Assembly (NCBI GenBank): GCA_038087035.1
Contig: CP051187.1
Location: 62,001 to 126,000, forward strand
Direction of reading: 5' to 3'
DNA from: Gloeotrichia echinulata CP02
GTDB lineage: Bacteria; Cyanobacteriota; Cyanobacteriia; Cyanobacteriales; Nostocaceae
DNA length: 64,000 bases
In this document: positions 17,209 through 24,266 of the stretch, in pieces
How positions within the stretch are numbered: the stretch's first letter is position 1
Layout of the letters: every line of letters starts with the position of its first letter
Notes under the pieces: model-generated
The model's input: the letters and a program-made list of their open reading frames with translations, nothing else
Databases searched by the model: none
What the model was told of the DNA's origin: nothing
Made by a program: the position numbers and the translations under genes

Positions 17209-17645
17209 TTAACTCATACGTTCCCGATAGAGGCGATATTGTCAAACTCGAATTTGGCTCTCCACAGCAATTTACGAGTGATTCAATTAAACGTGTATTT
17301 ACTCTCAATGCGTCAGGAATGTCATACGAGGATATTGCTGAGACATTAAATAATGAACTACAACAACAAGGGCGTGAGCAAATTGGCTACCGTCCTGTTC
17401 TTGTTATGTCTCCATTTAGATATAATCAAATGGCTTCCTTGATTTTAACCTGTCCAATCACCAGTAAAAGAAAGGGTCTTAGTTTTGAAGTTCCGCTTCT
17501 TGCGGGAATGATAACACAAGGGGTTGTGCTGGCAGACCAGATCAAAACATTGGATTGGATGGCGAGAAAAGTAAAATTTGTTGAAAAAGCTCCAGAAGAT
17601 TTAATTGAAGAAGTGCAAGGAAAACTTGAACCGTTAATTTTATAA
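17202..17645 (+). CDS. mazF: MazF-family toxin with an internal insertion
   Basis: MazF toxins are sequence-specific endoribonucleases. The product (147 aa) opens with the family motif RGDIVKLEF at about residues 10-18 and resumes with IGYRPVLVMSPFRYNQ at 61-76, then LILTCPITSK and GVVLADQIKTLDW. Between them about 40 residues (SPQQFTSDSIKRVF through NNELQQQGRE) replace the usual short loop; the part SGMSYEDIAETLNNEL resembles a small helix-turn-helix. Translation starts with TTG 17202 overlapping mazE; no ATG or GTG fits. The total length exceeds the usual 110-120 aa by about the insert size. Activity is not proven. Confidence 0.82.
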   Translation: MVVNSYVPDRGDIVKLEFGSPQQFTSDSIKRVFTLNASGMSYEDIAETLNNELQQQGREQIGYRPVLVMSPFRYNQMASLILTCPITSKRKGLSFEVPLLAGMITQGVVLADQIKTLDWMARKVKFVEKAPEDLIEEVQGKLEPLIL

Positions 17646-17679
17646 GTGTACCGCACTACGTAGGTAGGGAAACCCTATA

Positions 17680-19845
17680 TTACCTATTACGACTCTCTCG
17701 GCGCCATTTTCCCCTAACTAGGCGAATTTCATCATAAGTATAACTTTCGCCTAGTTGTTCGCGAATTGGTGTTAAAGAAATATCACCCAGGACTTCTAAA
17801 ACTTGCCAAATTTTTTGTTGGCGTTCTAGAGTCACCAACTGATTTAAGTCTACAGGCTGATTTTTCTCAATTAAATCGGACAAATGACGGATAATTGTAG
17901 TTGGGCGAATATTTCTGGTTTCAGCAATTTGATTAACACTCAAACCTTGTCTATGTAACTGCAAGGTAAACAATTCGGTTTCGGTAGGTAAGCCAATACC
18001 CAGATAAGGTGCGGAATAGTCTTGTGCATCTACTAAACCTTGTTCTTGACGGTAGGCGCGAATTTCGGTGAGGAATTTATCGCCATATTGGGCGAGTTTG
18101 TGACTACCAACGCCCGAAAGTTTAGCAAATTCGGCTAGGGTTGTTGGTTGTTCCTGAGCCATTAATTTCAAGGTGGAATCTTGAAAGACAACGTAGGGTG
18201 GTACAGATTGTGCGTCAGCGAGTTGTTTACGCAGCGATCGCAATCTTTGTAATAAGATTTCCACCTCAGCAGCTTTTTCACTTCCCTCTTCCCAAGTCAC
18301 TTTTTGCGCCACAGGAACCGCTAGCGAGACTGGGCGTTGTTTTCGCATGACTTCCCAACTTAAGGCGTTCAGTTTTAAAACTGAGTAACCATCGCTAGTT
18401 TGTTCTAACAAGCCTTGATGTAAGAGCGATCGCCCTAACATTCGCCATTCATCTACAGTTCTATCTTTGCCGATGCCGTATGTAGAAAGTTTATCATGTT
18501 CGTTTTGGGTAATTTTTTGATTTTTTGCCCCCCGCAACACATCAATAATATGTAGCATCCCAAATCTTTCTTTACAACGCGCCACACAAGATAAAAATTT
18601 CATGGCTTCAATTGTCCAATCTTGCATCGGTTTGGGATAACGACAATTGTCGCATGTCCCGCAATTTCCGGGAAAACGTTCGCCAAAATAACCAAGTTGA
18701 ATTGTCCGCCTACAATCTGTCCCTTCGGCGTAGTCAATTACTTGACGTAGTTGTTGTTTAGCTATTAACTGTTCTTGCGGATCTGTTTTTTGGTTAATAC
18801 TCCATTCAATGGTTTTAATATCACCAAAACTAAAAAATAAAGTACAGCGTGAGGGTTCGCCATCTCTTCCCGCCCGACCTGATTCTTGATAGTAACTTTC
18901 CAAGTTTCGGGGTAAATCAAAGTGAACTACTAAGCGCACATCTGGCTTATTAATTCCCATCCCAAAGGCAATTGTGGCTACCATCACCCGCACATCATCG
19001 CGAATAAAGCGCGTTTGATTTTTTGTCCGTTCTTCGTCACTTAATCCGGCATGATAGGACAAAGCAGCTATTTTATCATTTTGCAATTTAAAGGTGAGTT
19101 CATCAACCTTTTTGCGCGTCAAACAATAAATAATAGTTGAACCTTCCGACTCGCGAATTAATTCTAATAACTCAGCGTAAGCATATTTACTTTTAGCACG
19201 AACTTCATAATAAAGATTTTGGCGATTAAAACTAGCAATGTGGATACTCGGTTGCTTTAATCCCAATTGTTGGATGATATCACTCCGCACCCGGTCTGTA
19301 GCTGTGGCGGTGAGGGCGATAGTGGGAACATTCGGGTAACGCTTTCGCAGCGACTTTAATTGACGATATTCTGGACGGAAATCGTGTCCCCATTCCGAGA
19401 CACAGTGCGCTTCATCAATCGCAAAAGTAGAAATACCAATTTGGTGATGGACTAAATCGAGTAAGGGTAAAAATCTTTCACTCAGCAGACGTTCAGGAGC
19501 GACGTACAGTAATCTAACTTTACCGTTGAGGATAGCTTCCTCACGCGATCGCACCTTATAAGGGTTGAGACTACTATTAAGAAACGTTGCAGATATATTA
19601 TTATTTCGTAACGCTTCCACTTGGTCTTGCATCAAAGCTATTAGTGGCGACACCACCACAGTTAAGCCTTTTTTCAACAATGCAGGTAATTGAAAGCACA
19701 GAGACTTACCCCCACCCGTAGGCATCACCACCATTAAATCCCGATTTTGCAGCGCATCTTCGATAATTTGCCGTTGTCCAGGGCGGAAGCGTTCATAACC
19801 AAAGTGATATTTAAGCGCTTGTTCGAGATTGGGATACTGAAGCAT
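17680..19845 (-). CDS. recQ: ATP-dependent DNA helicase RecQ
   Basis: RecQ is a 3'-5' DNA helicase acting in recombination and fork repair. The 721-residue product has the Q-motif/aromatic start (FGYERFRPGQRQII), Walker A MPTGGGKSLCF, DEAH box IDEAHCVSEWGHDFRPEYR, motif VI SGRAGRDG (QESGRAGRDGEPSRC), the RQC zinc cysteines (C-x-n-C in CRRTIQLGYFG, then GNCGTCDNC), and an HRDC domain (FAKLSGVGSHKLAQYGDKF near residue 565). A C-terminal helix-turn-helix-like tail (LSVNQIAETRNIRPTTIIRH) extends beyond. ATG 19845 is used. Length is normal for long-form cyanobacterial RecQ. Confidence 0.95.
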   Translation of the reverse strand: MLQYPNLEQALKYHFGYERFRPGQRQIIEDALQNRDLMVVMPTGGGKSLCFQLPALLKKGLTVVVSPLIALMQDQVEALRNNNISATFLNSSLNPYKVRSREEAILNGKVRLLYVAPERLLSERFLPLLDLVHHQIGISTFAIDEAHCVSEWGHDFRPEYRQLKSLRKRYPNVPTIALTATATDRVRSDIIQQLGLKQPSIHIASFNRQNLYYEVRAKSKYAYAELLELIRESEGSTIIYCLTRKKVDELTFKLQNDKIAALSYHAGLSDEERTKNQTRFIRDDVRVMVATIAFGMGINKPDVRLVVHFDLPRNLESYYQESGRAGRDGEPSRCTLFFSFGDIKTIEWSINQKTDPQEQLIAKQQLRQVIDYAEGTDCRRTIQLGYFGERFPGNCGTCDNCRYPKPMQDWTIEAMKFLSCVARCKERFGMLHIIDVLRGAKNQKITQNEHDKLSTYGIGKDRTVDEWRMLGRSLLHQGLLEQTSDGYSVLKLNALSWEVMRKQRPVSLAVPVAQKVTWEEGSEKAAEVEILLQRLRSLRKQLADAQSVPPYVVFQDSTLKLMAQEQPTTLAEFAKLSGVGSHKLAQYGDKFLTEIRAYRQEQGLVDAQDYSAPYLGIGLPTETELFTLQLHRQGLSVNQIAETRNIRPTTIIRHLSDLIEKNQPVDLNQLVTLERQQKIWQVLEVLGDISLTPIREQLGESYTYDEIRLVRGKWRRESRNR

Positions 19846-19933
19846 GGCGATCGCTTTTTTCGGGCGTTCTGCATTGGTAGTTAATAAGATATCAGAATTT
19901 TAACTCACATGGGATAATGTATAGCAGATGTGC

Positions 19934-20146
19934 CCAGGCGAATAGAATTGCCTGCGGCACACTGCGTGAACGCGGCTACACAGACAAAACCTGCCGACCC
20001 AGGTTGGAAAAACCTTCTCTACGTAGCCTTCGGCGTCGAAGACAGACGCTACGCGTAGCCTTCGGCGCTCGTAGAGAAAATATTGTGTTAGTCCACGGAG
20101 GTGGACTTTGCTTGTGTAGTAGCGAATTCTATTCGCCGATAACTTT
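19934..20146. repeat. large palindromic element with nested insertions, copy 1
   Basis: Arms GGCGAATAGAATT and AATTCTATTCGCC enclose nested hairpins, including TAGTCCACGGAGGTGGACT and a CTACG/CGTAG-rich insert around 20015-20075. It is almost identical to 22845-23066 and is an enlarged form of the simpler element at 22681-22799. It ends just before the hicA remnant and probably replaced its 5' part. Confidence 0.75.
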
Positions 20147-20169
20147 CTGGTTTTGGGTTTTTTGAGGTC

Positions 20170-20319
20170 AGCACGAGAAAAACGGGAGGTTCTCGACGGC
20201 GTTTTATCAATGAAGCGGGAGTGATGATTACGTTACATAAACCCCATCCTGAAAATATTCTCAAACGATATCAAATTGAACAGATTATCGAGATTCTCCA
20301 AGGGGAAGAATTGCTATGA
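20170..20319 (+). pseudogene. hicA: 5'-truncated HicA toxin
   Basis: In the phase that ends at TGA 20317-20319, the frame reads STRKTGGSRRRFINEAGVMI and then TLHKPHPENILKRYQ, the C-terminal part of HicA mRNA interferases. The conserved N-terminal half with the catalytic histidine region is missing and replaced by the palindromic element ending at 20146. The frame overlaps hicB by ATGA, as in intact hicAB operons. The toxin is almost certainly dead. Confidence 0.75.
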
Positions 20320-20669
20320 GTAACATGATGCAATACAAGGATTATTTCGGGTCTATTCACTATAGTGATGACGATAAAATATTCTACGGTCAGGTGGAAT
20401 ATATCCGCAGTTTAATCAGTTTTGACGGGGAAGATGTGGCTAGTCTGAGGGCTAGTTTTGAGGAAGCAATTGATGATTATTTGGCTCTCTGTGAGGAAAA
20501 AGGTATTGAGCCAGAGTTGCCGTTTAAGGGTAGTTTTAATGTGCGTGTAGGTAGTCAACTTCATCGACAAGCGGCGTTATTTGCCCAACAACGGGGGGTG
20601 AATCTTAATAAGTTGGTGACGGATGCACTCGAACGTTATCTGAAGGGGGAATTCTTGGAAAATGCTTGA
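20316..20669 (+). CDS. hicB: HicB-family antitoxin
   Basis: The 117-residue product has the HicB partial RNase-H-like domain (YFGSIHYSDDDKIFYGQVEY, then GEDVASLRASFEEAIDDYL) and a C-terminal ribbon-helix-helix (SFNVRVGSQLHRQAALFAQQ, then LNKLVTDALERYL) that binds its operator. HicB normally blocks HicA and represses hicAB. Here the upstream hicA is truncated, so the antitoxin is orphaned and may persist as a regulator or against a HicA encoded elsewhere. The start overlaps the hicA stop by 4 nt. Confidence 0.88.
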   Translation: MSNMMQYKDYFGSIHYSDDDKIFYGQVEYIRSLISFDGEDVASLRASFEEAIDDYLALCEEKGIEPELPFKGSFNVRVGSQLHRQAALFAQQRGVNLNKLVTDALERYLKGEFLENA

Positions 20670-20761
20670 TATGAAAAGTTACCAACGCCTGAATAAAAGC
20701 TTCTTTTTTCTCTTTACCTAAGAGGTAGTAGAAAATATAGATCCGAACATCAGAGATATTC

Positions 20762-20853
20762 CAATACTGCTCGGTTAACGAATGTAGAGACGTTACATGT
20801 AACGTCTCTACAAGGGTTTCACGCTTTGCGATTTTCTTAACCGAGCAGTATTG
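20762..20853. mobile_element. CAATACTG-type MITE with 10-bp target duplication
   Basis: Terminal inverted repeats CAATACTGCTCGGTTAA and TTAACCGAGCAGTATTG bound a 92-bp element. The 10-mer AGAGATATTC flanks both sides (20752-20761 and 20854-20863). The interior carries a GTAGAGACGTTAC/GTAACGTCTCTAC palindrome. Confidence 0.88.
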
Positions 20854-21013
20854 AGAGATATTCAGTTTTTAGCTACACAGTTCTATCTGAGAGTAGAAGC
20901 GAACTAAAAGAATTTTGGTTAGCTCAGATAATATTTCAAGAAGCAGCGAAACTATATTCATCTCGCTGCTTTACTTTCAATTTCTCAAATGCAGAATTAC
21001 TGATACCGCTAAT

Positions 21014-21460
21014 CTAACGCAGTGTAAACTCAACAGTGTAATTGTAAGGGCTACTGGGGTTTGCAATTGTAATTTTGGCATCGCAATTGACAAATGCAGA
21101 ACCCGTAGATGTTCCTTGCTTTGTCCAGTTTGGAATCGTAGTACCAACAATGGTTGGTGTGGTGGTTAAAGAGGTACTAAACCTACATTGCTGAGTGCCA
21201 GCACTGTAAGAGAAGTGAATGCTTGCTATGTTGGTAAATGGATTTCTAATCGTAAAAAATGCATTCGTTTTGGGTAAAATACTACTCGGAATACTAGGGG
21301 TAGCTGTTCCTAAAATATTCGTGCTAACAAGTGACACAGGTTTTTGTAGCTGGTTTTTTACAATAACAGTGGTAACTGTCTGCGCCTGTGCTTGTGCTGT
21401 AGTTGCAGAAAAAAACGTCAATCCAATTATTGTGCAAAGCAATTTCATGGAATATTTCAT
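21014..21460 (-). CDS. secreted hypothetical protein
   Basis: The 148-residue product has a clear signal peptide (MKLLCTIIGLTFFSATTAQA, cleavage near AQAQA) and a mature domain rich in Thr, Ser and Ile with beta-strand pattern and two cysteines (QQCRF and VNCDA) likely paired in the periplasm. It ends in YNYTVEFTLR, reminiscent of small beta-sandwich surface proteins, but no family is recognised. ATG 21460 or 21448 could start it. It is isolated between MITE-type repeats. Confidence 0.65.
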   Translation of the reverse strand: MKYSMKLLCTIIGLTFFSATTAQAQAQTVTTVIVKNQLQKPVSLVSTNILGTATPSIPSSILPKTNAFFTIRNPFTNIASIHFSYSAGTQQCRFSTSLTTTPTIVGTTIPNWTKQGTSTGSAFVNCDAKITIANPSSPYNYTVEFTLR

Positions 21461-21703
21461 CTGTAAATCTCCTAATCAATTTCAGAAGTTGTTTGAAAAG
21501 TCGGAAGGATGGTAAAAAAGCTCTCTCAGTATAAGCTTGATAGTCAAAGTGTCAAAAGTGCGGCGATGGTGAGTCAATCCGTTGGTTTTGATGCAGGTAA
21601 GAAAATCAAGGGACGCAAGCGATTTATGACCGTCGATAGCAGTAGCAACAACTGTCAGGGTAATGGAGTCCATAAAATCACTCCAAACTAAGTAAATATA
21701 CAA

Positions 21704-21891
21704 CCCACATTCCGCACCCTCAACTGTCACAATCGTATTTTACTGTTTTTTATCAGGAAACAAAGTAGTCTAATATACTTACAACCTTATATTAACGGAT
21801 AAAGCATGTTTGCAAGGTATAATTTATAGCTTTAAAAAAAGAATATTTTAAGTAATTATACTATGTGACACCCTAGGGTGCGGAATGTGGG
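21704..21891. mobile_element. MITE with CCCACATTCCGCACCCT ends
   Basis: Perfect 17-bp inverted repeats CCCACATTCCGCACCCT and AGGGTGCGGAATGTGGG bound 188 bp without a gene. ATACAA flanks both sides (21698-21703 and 21892-21897), suggesting a 6-bp target duplication. Confidence 0.75.
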
Positions 21892-21989
21892 ATACAAATC
21901 AATTTAACACTTATAACCCACATTGTCTCGCTCCCACGCAGAGCATGGGAGCGTATAAGAGACTCCGCCTCGTGGACGGATGAGTTGAA

Positions 21990-22283
21990 GCTAAAAGCTC
22001 CGTCCACGAGGCTAAAAGCTCCGTCCACGAGGCTAAAAGCTCCGTCCACGAGGCTAAAAGCTCCGTCCACGAGGCTAAAAGCTCCGCTCACGAGGCTAAA
22101 AGCTCCGCTCACGAGGCTAAAAGCTCCGTCCACGAGGCTAAAAGCTCCGTCCACGAGGCTAAAAGCTCCGTCCACGAGGCTAAAAGCTCCGTCCACGAGG
22201 CTAAAAGCTCCGCTCACGAGGCTAAAAGCTCCGTCCACGAGGCTAAAAGCTCCGTCCACGAGGCTAAAAGCTCCGTCCACGAG
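21990..22283. repeat. 21-bp tandem array, 14 units
   Basis: Fourteen head-to-tail copies of GCTAAAAGCTCCGTCCACGA plus G. Eleven carry CCGTCCACG and three carry CCGCTCACG. Period 21 keeps frames open on both strands, giving artefactual repeat proteins. The units contain no spacers, so this is not CRISPR. A related CCTCGTGGACGG piece lies just before it in inverted orientation (21968-21979). Confidence 0.97.
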
Positions 22284-22382
22284 GCTAGCATTGGTGAATC
22301 TTCACCATACCCCATGTCCGATGCCCCATGCCCCACGAGAATGTGACAATATGATCTGTAAACTTAATTCCCAAACTCACTT

Positions 22383-22667
22383 ATGCCAAAAGCAATTTGG
22401 AACGGAGCAGTTTTAGCCGAGAGTGATAACACTGTAGTCGTAGAAGGAAATCATTACTTTCCAGCAGAAGCGATTAACAAACAGTATTTCCAAGATAGTA
22501 ACACCCACACAACTTGTCCCTGGAAAGGCGAAGCTAGTTACTACAGCATCGAAGTAGATGGACAAGTGAACAAAGACGCCGCTTGGTACTATCCCAGCAC
22601 CAAAGAGAAAGCAAAGAACATTGAAGGCTATATTGCTTTTTGGCGTGGCGTCAAAGTTGAAGTGTAA
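22383..22667 (+). CDS. DUF427 family protein
   Basis: The 94-residue product matches the small DUF427 family: MPKAIWNGAVLAESDNTVVV, then YFPAEAINKQYF, the conserved TTCPWKGEASYYSI and DAAWYYPSTKEKAKNI with C-terminal YIAFWRGVKVEV. The family adopts a compact mostly beta fold and its biochemical role is not established. It is full length with an ATG start. It stands alone between a 21-bp array and palindromic repeats. Confidence 0.92.
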   Translation: MPKAIWNGAVLAESDNTVVVEGNHYFPAEAINKQYFQDSNTHTTCPWKGEASYYSIEVDGQVNKDAAWYYPSTKEKAKNIEGYIAFWRGVKVEV

Positions 22668-22680
22668 ATTCACCCAGCCC

Positions 22681-22799
22681 TGGCGATGAGAAATCGCGGC
22701 TACACAAACAAAACCCAGAGACCTGGGTTGAAAATATTGATTTTGTATTAGTCCACGGAGGTGGACTTTGCTTGTGTAGTAGCGATTTCTAATCGCCCA
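22681..22799. repeat. simple form of the GTCCACGGAGGTGGAC palindromic element
   Basis: Arms GGCGATGAGAAATCGC and GCGATTTCTAATCGCC enclose AACCCA/TGGGTT and AGTCCACGGAGGTGGACT hairpins. It lacks the GC-rich inserts found in 19934-20146 and 22840-23081 and so represents the unexpanded version. Confidence 0.75.
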
Positions 22800-22839
22800 A
22801 AACTTTTAACTGATAACTGTTGACTGTTCACTGATTTAA

Positions 22840-23081
22840 GAGGATGTTTTAAAAGCCCAGGCGAATAGAATTGCCTGCGGCACACTGCGTGAACGCGGCT
22901 ACACAGACAAAACCTGCCGACCCAGGTTTGAAAAACCTTCTCTACGTAGCCTTCGGCGTCGCAGACAGACGCTACGCGTAGCCTTCGGCGCTCGTAGAGA
23001 AAATATTGTGTTAGTCCACGGAGGTGGACTTTGCTTGTGTAGTAGCGAATTCTATTCGCCGATAACTTTTAAAACATCCTC
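22840..23081. mobile_element. large palindromic element with 16-bp terminal inverted repeats, copy 2
   Basis: GAGGATGTTTTAAAAG (22840-22855) and CTTTTAAAACATCCTC (23066-23081) are perfect inverted repeats around a copy of the 19934-20146 palindrome. The copy at 19934 lacks these ends, so the two layers may be independent repeats nested in one another. Confidence 0.7.
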
Positions 23082-23111
23082 TAAATCCCCATTCCAAATT
23101 CACCAAAATCT

Positions 23112-23627
23112 ATGACACAAGAATTGATAGAATTAAGACAAAGCATTTTAGAAGGGCGTTATGATGATGCCCTAGAGATTATTGATGATTTAGAAGAGAT
23201 GAGTAAACAGGGAACACTGCGAAAAATCGAAGCTTTTTTAGTTAGATTATTTATTCATCTTATGAAAAATCAAATTGAACAGCGGTTAACTAACTCTTGG
23301 ATTGCTTCTATCTCTGACTCAGTTATTCAAATTGCTAAATTAAATCTTAAAGACAATCAAAAATCTTACTATATCAAAGCTGAACAATGGCAAGAATATT
23401 TAGAAGAAGCAATAGCAATCGCCATTAGACCAGCTAGCGCCGAGATTTTTGAAGGTAATTTAAAACCTAGTCAAGTGTCCCAAAGACTTAATCGAGAACT
23501 ATTGCTTGATTTTGCTCAAAAGCTTTTGCAGTTAACTTATGAATATCCGCCTAAACAGTTAGCAGATATTATTGATCATCATTTAGCCAAATTACCTGGC
23601 GGTGAAGATTGGTTTGACCAAATTTAA
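23112..23627 (+). CDS. DUF29-like protein
   Basis: The 171-residue helical product resembles the cyanobacterial DUF29 family: an N-terminal LRQSILEGRYDDALEIID, then KIEAFLVRLFIHLMKNQIEQ and TNSWIASISDSVIQIAKLN, the positions of the family's arginine- and tryptophan-containing helices. Function is unknown. The protein is predicted cytosolic. It begins at ATG 23112, 31 bp after a palindromic element. DUF29 genes are often found in many copies in these genomes. Confidence 0.7.
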   Translation: MTQELIELRQSILEGRYDDALEIIDDLEEMSKQGTLRKIEAFLVRLFIHLMKNQIEQRLTNSWIASISDSVIQIAKLNLKDNQKSYYIKAEQWQEYLEEAIAIAIRPASAEIFEGNLKPSQVSQRLNRELLLDFAQKLLQLTYEYPPKQLADIIDHHLAKLPGGEDWFDQI

Positions 23628-23628
23628 C

Positions 23629-23770
23629 TTACAGCCATTTTCAGGTATTTAGACCACACCTCGATATCTGTATTTCTTTCTTCCTTTGCGCCTTTGCGCC
23701 TTCTCTGCGAGACGCTACGCGAATGCGTGAGATATAAAAATGTGGTTCATTTACCTGAAAATCGCTGTAA
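23629..23770. repeat. TTACAGC-family palindromic repeat, copy 3
   Basis: TTACAGCCATTTTCAGGTA and TACCTGAAAATCGCTGTAA form the ends, in the opposite interior orientation to copies 1 and 2. It contains GACGCTACGCG-type sequence. Confidence 0.7.
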
Positions 23771-23808
23771 ATGAATTATTTGCACAAGCAAAAAGGTAGG
23801 GTGTGTTG

Positions 23809-24103
23809 CAATACGGTTCAATTAGAGGCAAAAACCATAACATGAGTAGGTTTGCTTGAGTAATGTAGCTGGCTTACAGTAGGCTAACCCAACCCAGGAT
23901 TCCGTGTCTGCTTGGTTAAATAAATTAAATTACTTTTTTAATCGCAACATTCAATTTTATGCTTACAGCAATTTTCATTCATTTGAACCACAAATCTTCG
24001 TAGGGGCGCAAGGCCTTGCGCCCCTACTCGCCCCTACTCTAAGACCTTGCGTCCCAAAAGCGTGGTCTATTTACCTAAGAATGGCTGTAACTGAACCGGA
24101 TTG
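23809..24103. mobile_element. possible degraded CAATAC-type element holding a TTACAGC repeat
   Basis: CAATACGGTTCAATTA at the left and TAACTGAACCGGATTG at the right are imperfect inverted repeats resembling the CAATAC-type MITE ends. The interior contains TTACAGC-family copy 4 (23963-24090). No target duplication is visible, so this is tentative. Confidence 0.35.
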
Positions 24104-24152
24104 AATTTTAATTGGGGGAAGTTTATCTTTTCTTGTTATAAATCTTAAATTT

Positions 24153-24202
24153 GTATAAATATTAACTTTTTCTTGGTTACGTATTACACTAATATCACAG
24201 TT
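24153..24202 (+). promoter_or_regulatory. NtcA-like promoter of the urt operon
   Basis: GTATAAATATTAAC (24153-24166) matches the NtcA consensus GTA-N8-TAC except one base, and TAATAT (24190-24195) fits a -10 box 23 nt further on, the usual class II NtcA spacing. Nitrogen control of urt genes is known in Anabaena-type cyanobacteria; the site here is inferred. Confidence 0.45.
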
Positions 24203-24266
24203 TAAAGGTTCATCTTGTCAATTTTGATGGACTAACTAATTTATTGTGAGGAAAATTAACAAAGAT

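Noticed and set aside
21482..21730. Overlapping ORFs on both strands next to the secreted protein gene
   Set aside because: No recognisable family or start signal; one crosses the left end of a MITE.
21990..22283. CRISPR array
   Set aside because: Units are directly adjacent with no variable spacers and no cas genes are nearby.
21873..22416. Repeat proteins on both strands of the 21-bp array (LKAPSTR and DGAFSLV periodic peptides)
   Set aside because: A 21-bp period keeps every phase open; no ribosome site, and the DNA variation is not codon-like.
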